The position numbers and the translations under genes were made by a program. The notes under the pieces were generated by a model. The model did no database searches. It saw only the letters and a list, made by a program, of their open reading frames with translations, and was not told the DNA's origin. 64,000 nt of DNA from a virus. The stretch's first letter is position 1; each line of letters begins with the position of its first letter. The stretch is taken from IMG/VR virus record IMGVR_UViG_3300046096_000285, positions 1 through 64,000 of that record, one strand, 5' to 3'. Positions 33,122 through 41,264 of the stretch are shown piece by piece.

Positions 33122-33542
33122 CAAGATTATTAAGAAGCTTCGCGGTGGAGCAGCAGCACCGAATGAGCATGGCCCAGCAGTACAGGCTGCAAAGCTACGC
33201 GCTAAGGAAGTAGCAGCAACGGATGCTTTGATTGACAGTGCAAAGCCAAAGGTAAAGGTTCAGGTTGTTAAGGCAACTGTTGGAACTAACCCAGGTTGTG
33301 CATGTGGCGGTCAGTGTGGTTGCAAGCCAAAAACTGCGCCAAAGACTAAGGCGGCAGATACTTACACCGCTGAAGTTAAGAAGGCTGCCGTCAAGAAGGC
33401 AGCAACTCCTGCACCTAGTGCAAAGAAGCCAGTAGCTAAGACTACTGAGAAGAAGATTGCGATTGCTAAGGACTTGGCAGATGAGCCAGTCGTTGCTAAG
33501 AAGCCAGTTGCTAAGAAGCCTGCACCAAAGAAGGCGAAGTAG
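33108..33542 (+). CDS. Lys/Ala-rich histone H1-like protein
   Basis: 144 aa from ATG 33108 (GGAGAG upstream). A CACGGQCGCK cluster lies near residue 65. The second half is Lys/Ala/Pro repeats (KKPVAKKPAPKKAK), like the C-terminal tails of histone H1 and actinobacterial HupB. It probably binds DNA non-specifically; a nucleoid-remodelling role is inference. Confidence 0.6.
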   Translation: MGIFNKIIKKLRGGAAAPNEHGPAVQAAKLRAKEVAATDALIDSAKPKVKVQVVKATVGTNPGCACGGQCGCKPKTAPKTKAADTYTAEVKKAAVKKAATPAPSAKKPVAKTTEKKIAIAKDLADEPVVAKKPVAKKPAPKKAK

Positions 33543-33544
33543 TC

Positions 33545-33730
33545 ATGGCAAAAAGGGAAGTAGCTGACTATATTTTGGTTTCAGCAGGATCTGCAGAAGA
33601 GTTGACTGTTCATACTCATAACCACATTATTGACGATTACGAACCATTTGGTGCACCATTCTCGGCAACATTTCATGACGGCAGCATTGGATTCTATCAA
33701 GCTGTGGTTAAGTATGCAGATCGATACTAA
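33545..33730 (+). CDS. Protein of unknown function
   Basis: 61 aa, His- and aromatic-rich (VHTHNHIIDDYEPFGAPF). Starts 2 bp after the previous stop. No family recognised. Confidence 0.5.
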   Translation: MAKREVADYILVSAGSAEELTVHTHNHIIDDYEPFGAPFSATFHDGSIGFYQAVVKYADRY

Positions 33731-33760
33731 TAAGCCAGCCCCGAAAAAGAAGTAAGGGCA

Positions 33761-33800
33761 CAACTCCGTAACCTAACTAAGGTTGCCTTAAACGGAGTTG
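33761..33800 (+). other. Long hairpin upstream of a terminator
   Basis: CAACTCCGT pairs with ACGGAGTTG, a perfect 9-bp stem. Its 22-nt loop contains AACC...GGTT, which can extend the fold. Followed at once by the terminator at 33805-33840. Confidence 0.5.
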
Positions 33801-33804
33801 CAGA

Positions 33805-33840
33805 AACGGGTCCACCAACTTGCGGTGTGGGCCCGTTTTT
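33805..33840 (+). terminator. Intrinsic terminator
   Basis: AACGGG(T)CCAC pairs with GTGGGCCCGTT and is followed by TTTT. Confidence 0.8.
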
Positions 33841-33842
33841 GT

Positions 33843-33848
33843 TATGCT
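33843..33848 (+). promoter_or_regulatory. -10 box of leaderless promoter for the 33855 regulator
   Basis: TATGCT, 6 nt, ATG at 33855. Confidence 0.5.
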
Positions 33849-33854
33849 GGGGGA

Positions 33855-34349
33855 ATGAGTGAGATTATGCCAGAGGATTTGGTTACGCGGGAGGAAGCAG
33901 CGAAGGCTGTGTATGTGACCGAAGCGATGGTGTCGTACTGGACTCGCAAGGGTCGGGCGAATAAGTACTTTGTTCTAGGGAACAAGAAAGAGTTTCTCGT
34001 AAGCATGGCTGAGATTGTTTACGCAAGTCATTGGCGTGAGAATGAGATTGCCAGGATTACATCAGGGGAGTATGACTCAGTAGGGCGAATGATTACTCGG
34101 GCTGAAGCAGCAGAGTTGCTGTATGTGTCCGAGCCTCAGATTAGCAACTACTGTCGACGTGGATATTTAACTAGGCACTACCTGCTAGACAATAAGAAAA
34201 CTTACTTCCTAGAACTTGATGAAGTTCTGCAAGTTACAATGAAGCGAAAGAAAGTCGAAGAGAAGCGCGTCCATGATTTGAAGATGCGCTACTGGGAGAA
34301 TCCATTTCCACGAGATGAGCGAGGGCAGCGATTTGTCAAGCACGGATGA
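33855..34349 (+). CDS. DNA-binding protein with two tandem helix-turn-helix motifs
   Basis: 164 aa. Two MerR/excisionase-like motifs: LVTREEAAKAVYVTEAMVSY (about residues 9-28) and MITRAEAAELLYVSEPQISN (about 82-101), each followed by a basic segment and NKK.(F/Y)(L/F). A basic tail follows. Likely a phage transcription regulator; it could be the factor that acts on the repeated promoter sites downstream, which is a guess. Overlaps the next gene. Confidence 0.7.
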   Translation: MSEIMPEDLVTREEAAKAVYVTEAMVSYWTRKGRANKYFVLGNKKEFLVSMAEIVYASHWRENEIARITSGEYDSVGRMITRAEAAELLYVSEPQISNYCRRGYLTRHYLLDNKKTYFLELDEVLQVTMKRKKVEEKRVHDLKMRYWENPFPRDERGQRFVKHG

Positions 34350-34596
34350 GCCAATGGTTAAGATTACGGTTGCAGCAGATGAGGTCGGAGTCTCGTACAA
34401 AACTTTGTACAACTGGATTGAAGACGGCTCGCTTCCATTAGCCCACCCCGGCTATGTGAGGATGTCGGATGTCCACCGAGCCATGATGATTAAGCAGAAC
34501 ACTAAGTCCAACTGGTCTCGTAAGAATGCCAGTTATGTAGCCCGAGATGTAAACGGTAGGTTCAAGTTGCTCAATGGAAAGCTCAACGGCAAGTAG
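34315..34596 (+). CDS. MerR/excisionase-like DNA-binding protein
   Basis: 93 aa. ITVAADEVGVSYKTLYNWIEDGSLPL is a single winged helix-turn-helix like those of Xis and MerR proteins, followed by a basic region. Starting at 34315 overlaps the upstream gene by 35 bp; ATG 34354 (MVKITVAADEV) is an equally good start. Co-transcribed with the double-HTH gene. Confidence 0.65.
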   Translation: MSEGSDLSSTDEPMVKITVAADEVGVSYKTLYNWIEDGSLPLAHPGYVRMSDVHRAMMIKQNTKSNWSRKNASYVARDVNGRFKLLNGKLNGK

Positions 34597-34835
34597 TAAT
34601 GTAGCAGGCTTGACGGATTAGTCAAAGAGGGTAACTTGTTACTGCAAGGAGCAAAACCCTTCCGTCTCCCTATCCACGCGCTAAAAAAACTTTTCAAGCT
34701 TCGTTCTCTCCGAACTCAACTTCGAACGAGTATCGTAAAATTAATAGGACGGTGGATCGTTTGCAAGTCCTCTCCCCGGTTGAATGGTCCACCGTCGCTT
34801 AACAACTAACTTCCAACGGAGAGAACCGACGAACG
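34597..34835. promoter_or_regulatory. Intergenic region with long inverted repeat
   Basis: 239 bp without a gene. GACGGTGGA and TCCACCGTC form a 9-bp stem around about 31 nt shortly before the 34836 gene. TAAAAT within CGTAAAATTAATAGG may be a -10 box. ACTTCCAACGGA (34809-34820) is one copy of a motif seen after several genes. Confidence 0.45.
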
Positions 34836-35720
34836 ATGTTTGACAAAGAAGACGAAGACGAACTTCCCGAAATCCAGGATGACGAACCGATCGATCTTAG
34901 GGTTGACCTAAGCGGCCTGGGTATAGACGAAGTTGATAAAGGCGTCTGCGAGGACAACTACACTAACCGTGGTATACTTCGTAAAGCTCGCATGTCCTGG
35001 GATCCGGTCTACTCAACTAACGGAGTACCTACCGGACTGATTAGGGCCCGCTCTCAAGAATCAATGGCCGAGCGTCGCTTGATGACACTTGCCGAGAAGC
35101 GGCCAGTGCTTTCAGTTCCAACGGATAATAACTCCGACTACCTAACCGGCCTGGATCTACTAGTTGAAGAAGCATCGGATTATCTAGTTCCGCCTTGGGT
35201 TATCCACAGTACCCGCCTCTATCTCAAAGAGCAGGAGAATGGTGGTCCGGCGAGCGCTAAACGTCAACCACTTGCCCAACCTCATCGATGCCGACAGATC
35301 AAGAGCGACGGTATCCGCTGCCTACTTTGGAGTTCGGGACGTCCAAAGGATGACGGCCTGTGTAGAGTACATTTGCGATCAGCGAAACATAAGACATCCG
35401 ATGACATCGAACGAGCTCGTACGAAGTTGATGCAAGCTGCACCTTACGCAGTTGACAAGCTTGAAGATCTAATGATGAACGCAGAGAGTGAACCGGTTCA
35501 GCTCAAAGCTGCAACGGAGATCCTTGACCGAGCTGGTGTACGTGGTGGTGTTGAGATCGACACGACGGTGAACATTGATGTGCGGCCAGCAGCTTCAGTA
35601 ATAGCCGAGCGACTTGACCGTCTTGCTCAAGGAGCGATCGCAAATGCTGCTAGACTAACCGCAGCTACTGAAGAAGTAGTTGACGCTGAAGTTGTAACGG
35701 AGCCTGCCAAGAATGAATGA
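34836..35720 (+). CDS. Candidate small terminase subunit
   Basis: 294 aa. Residues about 150-185 hold a C...C...C...H cluster (HRCRQIKSDGIRCLLW...CRVHL). The C-terminal third (LMQAAPYAVDKLEDLM, PVQLKAATEILDRAGVRGGV, AERLDRLAQGA) resembles the helical oligomerisation part of actinophage small terminases. It lies 25 kb from the large subunit, which is unusual, so the call is tentative. Confidence 0.45.
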   Translation: MFDKEDEDELPEIQDDEPIDLRVDLSGLGIDEVDKGVCEDNYTNRGILRKARMSWDPVYSTNGVPTGLIRARSQESMAERRLMTLAEKRPVLSVPTDNNSDYLTGLDLLVEEASDYLVPPWVIHSTRLYLKEQENGGPASAKRQPLAQPHRCRQIKSDGIRCLLWSSGRPKDDGLCRVHLRSAKHKTSDDIERARTKLMQAAPYAVDKLEDLMMNAESEPVQLKAATEILDRAGVRGGVEIDTTVNIDVRPAASVIAERLDRLAQGAIANAARLTAATEEVVDAEVVTEPAKNE

Positions 35721-35904
35721 AGAACTTAACCAAATAACGGAAGCGGCCCGCGCACTTTACACGAACCTAAAAGCGGATATCCAGAATGCCGGTACCCGCG
35801 TCGAGCACATCAGATTAACCGCACTGACTCAGGAAGCTGCGAATCTTCTAACGGAGCTCGAGAACATGGGATCAGCTTCCAACGAAGAGTCTTCTGCAGC
35901 ATAA
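35713..35904 (+). CDS. Small helical protein
   Basis: 63 aa, almost entirely helical and Glu/Ala-rich (EAARALYTNLKADIQNAGTR). Overlaps the previous gene by 8 bp. Function unknown. Confidence 0.55.
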   Translation: MNEELNQITEAARALYTNLKADIQNAGTRVEHIRLTALTQEAANLLTELENMGSASNEESSAA

Positions 35905-35919
35905 CGGCCAACACTGTGA

Positions 35920-35925
35920 TAGACT
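35920..35925 (+). promoter_or_regulatory. -10 box of leaderless promoter for the 35932 gene
   Basis: TAGACT, 6 nt, GTG at 35932. Confidence 0.5.
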
Positions 35926-35931
35926 TCACAC

Positions 35932-36780
35932 GTGAACAGCTCAGCTGAAGTTTTTGTCCAGACGGCCCGGAAGTATGTTGGTTATACTTCCGAGCTACTT
36001 GGGCGCAACAGTTTCGGCGAGCGCGTAGGTTATAACACGACGGTCTGGTCTGGGGCATTCATTGATGTGATCGCCCGGGAGAGCGGCCTGGACATACCGT
36101 CATTCGTTTATAGTCCTGCAGCGCTCGCCGAATTCTTACGTAACGGCCAGGTTGTAAAGACACCGCGGCCAGGGGACATCGCGATCTTTAACTTCGCATC
36201 AACATCAACACATGCGGCGAGCGCCTTCAATAGCCCGCACTGCGGGATTGTTACTGACGTCCGCCATCTTTCAACCAACGGTCAGTTCGTTACAGTGGAA
36301 GCTAATACGACGGGTACCCAATACCAGCAGCAAGACGGAATCTACGTAAAGCTTCGCCATCTAACGGATGTTGTTACCTTCTGCCGGCCTGCCACTTTCA
36401 ACGGACCTGTTCGTAAGTTGTTAGCAGCTGCCCGCCGATCCGGCCTGCAACTTCTAACGAAGGTTAAACGGATCTTCAACCAGGAGCTCAAGCTCGAGCT
36501 AGATCAGATCCAGGAAGCGGCCAGCTTACAACCAACGGTTGATATAAAGATGATCCGGCCTGCAACTAAGAACAAGCAGATAGCTGCAGTGCAGCTCGCA
36601 CTTTCAACGGTTGTTGATTTGATCGGAGCTGAGCAAGGAAAGTGGGACCAGGTCACGGCGAGCGCCTTCGCTAGGTTCCAACGAAACATTGGACGTGTCG
36701 GATCGGATGCATCGGGGATGCCAGATCTACAGACTTTGCAACGGCTGGCTAAAGACACCGGCATGTTCCAGGTAAGCTAG
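35932..36780 (+). CDS. CHAP/NlpC-like peptidoglycan protein lacking the catalytic cysteine
   Basis: 282 aa from GTG. Residues 1-160 read like a CHAP-type amidase: ARKYVGY, TTVWSGAFIDVIARESGL, PRPGDIAIFNF and SPHCGIVTDV. The nucleophile expected in W-C-x-A-F is serine (WSGAF), while the histidine in HCGIV is kept. The C-terminal part (about 215-280) looks like a peptidoglycan-binding repeat (AVQLALSTVVDLIG...FARFQRNIG). Either a wall-binding, inactive virion protein or a variant enzyme. Confidence 0.6.
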   Translation: MNSSAEVFVQTARKYVGYTSELLGRNSFGERVGYNTTVWSGAFIDVIARESGLDIPSFVYSPAALAEFLRNGQVVKTPRPGDIAIFNFASTSTHAASAFNSPHCGIVTDVRHLSTNGQFVTVEANTTGTQYQQQDGIYVKLRHLTDVVTFCRPATFNGPVRKLLAAARRSGLQLLTKVKRIFNQELKLELDQIQEAASLQPTVDIKMIRPATKNKQIAAVQLALSTVVDLIGAEQGKWDQVTASAFARFQRNIGRVGSDASGMPDLQTLQRLAKDTGMFQVS

Positions 36781-36854
36781 CTCCAACTTCTAACGAAGAG
36801 ATGGAAGCTGCGGCCCGCCCCTAAGGCCGGCTTGCATTCTGAACCAGGTCCTGC

Positions 36855-36860
36855 TAACAT
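36855..36860 (+). promoter_or_regulatory. -10 box of leaderless promoter for the 36867 gene
   Basis: TAACAT, 6 nt, ATG at 36867. Confidence 0.5.
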
Positions 36861-36866
36861 CGACGT

Positions 36867-37034
36867 ATGAAACAATTCACATACCACGTAAACTGCAGCG
36901 GACTCTGTACTGTAGACCGGATCACGATCCAAGCTTTCAACGAAGAAGACGCTGTTCAGAAGTTGCTAGCTGCGACACTGAACGGCGAGCACTTCAGTAA
37001 CCCGCGGCTTGAACGCGTCGAAGGAAGGGACTAA
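36867..37034 (+). CDS. 55-aa protein of unknown function
   Basis: MKQFTYHVNCSGLCTVDRIT start, then FNEEDAVQKLLAATLNGEHF. A beta-beta-alpha pattern is likely. The leaderless promoter supports the start. 2 bp before the next ATG. Confidence 0.6.
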   Translation: MKQFTYHVNCSGLCTVDRITIQAFNEEDAVQKLLAATLNGEHFSNPRLERVEGRD

Positions 37035-37036
37035 CC

Positions 37037-37513
37037 ATGGCTAAAGGCAAGGAAGCAATCGCTGCAGAGAAGCGACGGAATGCTGAGCTACTAGAGAAGC
37101 AATCAGAGTTGATGATTCGGATCGCAGAACTTAAGACGGAGAACGTCACCCTTCATGAGAAGGTGCGGGCCCTGGAAGTGCAGCATGATCGAGCAATTAG
37201 AACCGGCACGCTTCTCACTGAACGCGACGAAGCCATCGCGCAGGCAAACGGCATGCAAGATGAACTTGCGATGTGGAAGGCCCGCGCTATCATGTTTGCT
37301 GAAGCTGCAGTGTCCGAAGAAAATGTCAACACGATCAAACTTCCAGTCGAAGCTTTCGGAGTACTTGCGGACCTCGGACTAGCGCCTGAGGCACTGAAGA
37401 GGAATCGACAGCAGCGACGTTCAGTCAAGTCCGAGGCCAGGTTCCAAAAGCAGGAGCGGCTAGCCCGCGAATATCACAAGCTGGAGAAGACTGTTCCAAT
37501 GATTGACATTTAA
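37037..37513 (+). CDS. Coiled-coil protein
   Basis: 158 aa. Residues 5-100 form a continuous heptad-like helix (ELLEKQSELMIRIAELKTEN...EKVRALEVQHDRAI). The end is basic (RNRQQRRSVKSEARFQKQER). Structural or scaffolding role possible; nothing specific recognised. Confidence 0.6.
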   Translation: MAKGKEAIAAEKRRNAELLEKQSELMIRIAELKTENVTLHEKVRALEVQHDRAIRTGTLLTERDEAIAQANGMQDELAMWKARAIMFAEAAVSEENVNTIKLPVEAFGVLADLGLAPEALKRNRQQRRSVKSEARFQKQERLAREYHKLEKTVPMIDI

Positions 37514-37560
37514 TCATCGGCATGCTAAGCTGAACAAACAACCAACGAAAGGGGATCCCC

Positions 37561-37716
37561 ATGGATCGCGAAGAAGTAGCAGTAATACTAGACACTCTGA
37601 TCAAACAAGCGGAGCGTGCACTGCAGGTTTTGGAAGACGAGACCGACGATCGAATTCAGGCACGCGTACGTGTGATGACCACTACGGTCACCGACCTACA
37701 GAACGAGGTGCACTAA
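37561..37716 (+). CDS. 51-aa helical protein
   Basis: MDREEVAVILDTLIKQAERAL start; wholly helical. GAAAGGGG precedes the ATG. Its TAA overlaps the next ATG by 1 nt. Confidence 0.55.
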   Translation: MDREEVAVILDTLIKQAERALQVLEDETDDRIQARVRVMTTTVTDLQNEVH

Positions 37717-37946
37717 TGCAGTCAAAGCATGTTAAAGCGGTACCCGACGAGCTGCGCTTCTGTGCGGCATGCGGATACGAGGGCTCGCCAAACGCTGGCC
37801 CGTCCGATGACCTTCGCTTCTACGGGACTGAACTACTTCACCCGATATGCCGCGAAGAGATGGGGTTCCTGCTAACGGAGTTCACCAAGGCGGGCTCGGT
37901 TACTGAGGACGACGCAGCGGACCTATTGCGACGGATCCAGCTCTAA
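37716..37946 (+). CDS. Cys-containing protein of unknown function
   Basis: 76 aa. RFCAACGYEG carries a CxxC, followed by LHPICREEMG. A helical end (DDAADLLRRIQL). Likely small zinc protein. Start coupled to the previous gene. Confidence 0.55.
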   Translation: MQSKHVKAVPDELRFCAACGYEGSPNAGPSDDLRFYGTELLHPICREEMGFLLTEFTKAGSVTEDDAADLLRRIQL

Positions 37947-38003
37947 CTTCCAACGAACGGCATGCGGCGAGCGCCTCTCCAAATCAACATCTCAGTAACG
38001 GGG

Positions 38004-38009
38004 TAACAT
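38004..38009 (+). promoter_or_regulatory. -10 box of leaderless promoter for the 38016 gene
   Basis: TAACAT, 6 nt, ATG at 38016. Confidence 0.5.
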
Positions 38010-38015
38010 AACCTC

Positions 38016-38321
38016 ATGAGAAGTTTAGAGATCCACGTATTCGAGACCGATGCCGATTTGGATAGCGGCGTGCTTGGCGGCCTGCTGACCGTCGAGGACC
38101 TAGATGCCGTAGCATGCACTGCGTGCTTGGACGAAGTCGGACACACTAACGGATCCTTCGTAAGCTACACGACTGTGCTTGATGACGTCGATCAGTGGTA
38201 CCTTTGCATTCCATGTACTGGAGCAGTACTCGAGCCATCAGCTGCAGCGATCGATGAACCGATCTATCTTCTTGACGTCGACGACGAGGAATTCGAAACT
38301 TTCGACCTAACGGATGACTAG
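38016..38321 (+). CDS. Acidic zinc-ribbon-like protein
   Basis: 101 aa. CTACLDEVGHTNG and CIPCTG form two CxxC pairs about 35 residues apart. The C-terminus is very acidic (DVDDEEFETFDLTDD). Last gene before the cassette array. Confidence 0.6.
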   Translation: MRSLEIHVFETDADLDSGVLGGLLTVEDLDAVACTACLDEVGHTNGSFVSYTTVLDDVDQWYLCIPCTGAVLEPSAAAIDEPIYLLDVDDEEFETFDLTDD

Positions 38322-38386
38322 CTAGTAGCTCAGCTCCTTCCCAACTTCCAACGAAGCCTGGGACCTGAATGCTGAATTTAGTCCCG

Positions 38387-38476
38387 TATTCATTTTTTCA
38401 ATACACGTATTCATTTTTTCACAAGAGCAAAACACCCGCTGCGTGATTTGACTCGCCGAACCTTTTCTGCTAAGTT
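38387..38476 (+). promoter_or_regulatory. Cassette promoter 1 with two copies of the TATTC site
   Basis: TATTCATTTTTTC at 38387-38399 and 38408-38420, then TTGACT (38448-38453), 17 bp, TAAGTT (38471-38476). AAAGGACGG precedes the ATG at 38504. The only promoter in the array with two site copies. Confidence 0.75.
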
Positions 38477-38503
38477 TGACCTAAGCAATGAAAGGACGGA
38501 AAA

Positions 38504-39034
38504 ATGCACGTTGCGCACATACTGCTTGTTCAAGCAGACTCAGCAGAGGACGCCTTTGAGAGGGTCGAAAGCGAACTATCACCAACTGACTATGGAGTTC
38601 GACCAGAGTGGTCAGACTGGCACAATGCCAACAACTCAGCAGAGATGAACTTTGCTGGTCGTTGGACTGGTTCATTCTTCAAGAGCGATAAAGAGGACGA
38701 GCCAAACCCAAACCACCTTTGCTACGCAGATGACAAGGCGCTCGCAGAAAGTGTTATCTCTGACCAGTTAGCCATGCGTGACGCGGAGATTGCCAACATT
38801 AGAAAGAACATGGTTTCAGACCTTTCTACTGTCACAATCAACCACTACGCAGAAAAGTGGAACATGGATTACTGGTATACCCAGAAGTTCCTCAAGTTGG
38901 CAGATAACGAGTGGACTCCAGACTCATACATTTATGACCTAGAAACCAGCACAGCGTCACTTCACTGGTTCATGGAGCGTGTCATGCTCGTGCCAAAGAA
39001 GCAGTTTCTGGTTCCTGTGGACTTCCATTATTAG
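38504..39034 (+). CDS. Protein of unknown function
   Basis: 176 aa, beta-alpha start (HVAHILLVQADSAEDAFERVE) then a long region rich in Trp/Tyr (NHYAEKWNMDYWYTQKFLKL). First gene of the cassette array. Conserved-looking but no family recognised. Confidence 0.6.
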   Translation: MHVAHILLVQADSAEDAFERVESELSPTDYGVRPEWSDWHNANNSAEMNFAGRWTGSFFKSDKEDEPNPNHLCYADDKALAESVISDQLAMRDAEIANIRKNMVSDLSTVTINHYAEKWNMDYWYTQKFLKLADNEWTPDSYIYDLETSTASLHWFMERVMLVPKKQFLVPVDFHY

Positions 39035-39051
39035 AAGTGGAGAAGTGGTGA

Positions 39052-39057
39052 TACACT
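39052..39057 (+). promoter_or_regulatory. -10 box of leaderless promoter for the 39064 HNH gene
   Basis: TACACT, 6 nt, ATG at 39064. Confidence 0.5.
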
Positions 39058-39063
39058 TTTCTT

Positions 39064-39519
39064 ATGAAATCAATAGACAGATTTACAACTAAATACAAAA
39101 TCAATCTAGAAACAGGCTGCTGGGACTGGATAGCAGGGACATCGGCTGGGTATGGAGCGTTCGCGTACGAGCGCGGCAAAAAAGCCCATAGATTCTCGTA
39201 CGAATACCACAACAACACCATTCTCGGCGAACTGACTATCGACCACTTATGTAGGAATACACTGTGCGTAAATCCAGAACACTTAGAGGCAGTACCTAAG
39301 GGGGAGAACTCTAGGCGCAGAAATCTCAACCACACCTATAAGAAAAAAGAAGTCTGTAAGAATGGACACTTCATAGGAAAAAATGAATACGTCAGACCAG
39401 ATGGCTACTCTGAGTGCCTACTATGTAGGAGTGATAGAGGTAAGGCTTATAGGGAGAAGCATGGAGACGAGCATAGAGCCAAACTTCGTAAGTATTACCA
39501 CGACAAAAAAAATAAATAA
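39064..39519 (+). CDS. HNH endonuclease
   Basis: 151 aa. HRFSYEYHNNTILGELTIDHLCRNTLCVNPEHLEAVP is the HNH_3-type core; a C-terminal CKNGH...CLLCRS zinc ribbon follows. AT-rich relative to its neighbours. Inserted between two array genes with its own leaderless promoter. Confidence 0.88.
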   Translation: MKSIDRFTTKYKINLETGCWDWIAGTSAGYGAFAYERGKKAHRFSYEYHNNTILGELTIDHLCRNTLCVNPEHLEAVPKGENSRRRNLNHTYKKKEVCKNGHFIGKNEYVRPDGYSECLLCRSDRGKAYREKHGDEHRAKLRKYYHDKKNK

Positions 39520-39537
39520 AAAACTTTCAAAATAGAC

Positions 39538-39565
39538 TTGACACTTCGAACGAATGGTGTAAAGT
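39538..39565 (+). promoter_or_regulatory. Promoter of the 39609 operon
   Basis: TTGACA (39538-39543), 16 bp, TAAAGT (39560-39565). The stretch around the -35 (TAGACTTGACACTTCG) resembles the promoter at 41195. Confidence 0.65.
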
Positions 39566-39608
39566 TATCAGTAGGTGGAAATCACCACCCAAAAAGTAAG
39601 GACGGAAA

Positions 39609-40079
39609 ATGACAACAATCGTTGAGCCAGTAGTCGAGACAGGTAAGCCAGCAATCGCTGGTGTTGGTATCTATCTCGAACTCGTGCCAAAGGGCGACAA
39701 CCCACACAACAAGACCACCCAGATTTTGTTTACCCCACAAGGTATGACAGAAAAGGGTCAGCCAGTAGGACTCGCCATGATTTCTCGTGAGGTCTCAACT
39801 TGGTCGCCACGCAAGCAATGGAGGCACAACTTCTCTCGCTTGACAGCAGAGCAAGAAGCACTCGCACCAGCAGACCAAGCACTCGCACTAATCGCTCGTT
39901 TCGAGACTTCTCTCAAGCGTGAGATTTACTATGGCTACGAACTACGCAACAAGCCAATCGTTTTCGAAGTTACCAACCTAGACCTCGCCGAGGTTCTGGA
40001 CTGGAAAGCACCTGCTTCGGCACTACGCCGAATCCAAAAGGCACGAGTATCTCTCGGCTTTCCAGAGAAGTTAGTTTAG
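39609..40079 (+). CDS. Protein of unknown function upstream of MoxR gene
   Basis: 156 aa. Beta-rich first half (GVGIYLELVPKGDNPHNKTT), helical second half ending ALRRIQKARVSLGFP. AAGGACGG precedes the ATG. It shares a transcript with the AAA+ ATPase that follows, so it may be a partner or substrate adaptor. Confidence 0.55.
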   Translation: MTTIVEPVVETGKPAIAGVGIYLELVPKGDNPHNKTTQILFTPQGMTEKGQPVGLAMISREVSTWSPRKQWRHNFSRLTAEQEALAPADQALALIARFETSLKREIYYGYELRNKPIVFEVTNLDLAEVLDWKAPASALRRIQKARVSLGFPEKLV

Positions 40080-40102
40080 TCAAGGAATAGGACGGAAAAA
40101 TC

Positions 40103-41143
40103 ATGACTACAACCACAGCAACCCCAGCACCAGCAACACGCTCAATGGACACCATTGAGGTAGACGAACTGTTCGCCAATCTGACAGGTATGCTTTTCAG
40201 CGTGGCTGTTCAGGACAAGGACGCAAGTCTCAAGTCTCCAAATCTCGACTCCCTAATGCCACCTGCCGCTCGTGCTAATCTTAGAGCAAAGGCTGGCACA
40301 GGACAGGTAAAGGTAGCGAAGAAGTCAATGGTCAATGTTGAAGCACTAGAGGGTGTCGAGAAGTATCCTCGCCCAAATGGTCAGGATTACTACGCTCGCC
40401 CTTGGGGTGAACACACAGACATCGAGGTTCTCCGCAAGGCTCGAACTGCTGACCAGTTTGTTCTCCTCTATGGTGCGCCCGGAACTGGTAAGACTGCCGC
40501 TGTTGAAGCAGCGTTCCCAGACGAACTTTACACAGTCTTGGGTTCAGGCGACACCGAAGTTTCTGACCTCGTTGGAGGGTATGTTCAGACTCCAAGTGGC
40601 GGCTTCGAGTGGGTGGACGGTTCTCTCGTTCGCGCCGCCGAAGAGGGTAAGGTTCTTCTCATTGACGAGATTGGTCTCATTGACCCAAAGGTCTTGTCAA
40701 TCGTTTATGGTCTCATGGACGGACGCAGGGAATACACCGTCACAGCGAACCCAGAGCGCGGAACTGTCAAGGCGAAAGAGGGCTTCTATGTAATCGCCGC
40801 GACTAACCCAAATGCCCCAGGAGTTCGCCTATCAGAGGCGTTGCTATCTCGCTTCTCACTCCAAGTTGAAATGACAACTGACTGGGGTCTTGCCAAGAAG
40901 TTGGGCGTTCCAGTAATCGCTGTAACTGCCGCGCAGAACCTTGCGAAGAAGCAGAGCAATGGAGAAGTTTCTTGGTCTCCACAAATGCGTGAGTTGCTCA
41001 ACTTCAAGACAGTCTCGACCTTGTTTGGTTCGAAGTTCGCTGTCGAGAACCTCGCAGGTTCAGCACCAGAACTTGACCGTTCTGTTGTGGTAGATGTTCT
41101 GACCCGAGTGTTCGGCGAAGAAGTCAAGCCAGCCAAGATTTAG
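40103..41143 (+). CDS. MoxR/CobS-like AAA+ ATPase
   Basis: 346 aa. GAPGTGKTAAVEAAF is Walker A (about residue 127), LLIDEIGLIDPKVLSIVYGLMDG Walker B, AATNPN sensor 1 and SEALLSRFS the arginine-finger region. An N-terminal 100-residue extension precedes the AAA module. MoxR-type ATPases work with VWA-domain proteins as metal-insertion or disassembly chaperones; the next gene is such a VWA protein. Confidence 0.85.
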   Translation: MTTTTATPAPATRSMDTIEVDELFANLTGMLFSVAVQDKDASLKSPNLDSLMPPAARANLRAKAGTGQVKVAKKSMVNVEALEGVEKYPRPNGQDYYARPWGEHTDIEVLRKARTADQFVLLYGAPGTGKTAAVEAAFPDELYTVLGSGDTEVSDLVGGYVQTPSGGFEWVDGSLVRAAEEGKVLLIDEIGLIDPKVLSIVYGLMDGRREYTVTANPERGTVKAKEGFYVIAATNPNAPGVRLSEALLSRFSLQVEMTTDWGLAKKLGVPVIAVTAAQNLAKKQSNGEVSWSPQMRELLNFKTVSTLFGSKFAVENLAGSAPELDRSVVVDVLTRVFGEEVKPAKI

Positions 41144-41164
41144 CAACACCGTCCGTTGCTAATC

Positions 41165-41224
41165 GGGGAGTGTCAAAAAAGTTTTCGAATGGACTTGACA
41201 CTCCCCACCCACTTATGCTACTTT
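41165..41224 (+). promoter_or_regulatory. Promoter with 11-bp inverted repeat before the VWA gene
   Basis: GGGGAGTGTCA (41165-41175) and TGACACTCCCC (41196-41206) form a perfect inverted repeat with a 20-bp centre. The right arm covers the -35 TTGACA (41195-41200); TACTTT (41219-41224) is the -10, 18 bp away. The repeat could be an operator, or act as a terminator for the upstream gene. Confidence 0.6.
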
Positions 41225-41264
41225 GTTGGTAGGACGAAACACCAACACGAATAAAGGACGAAAC

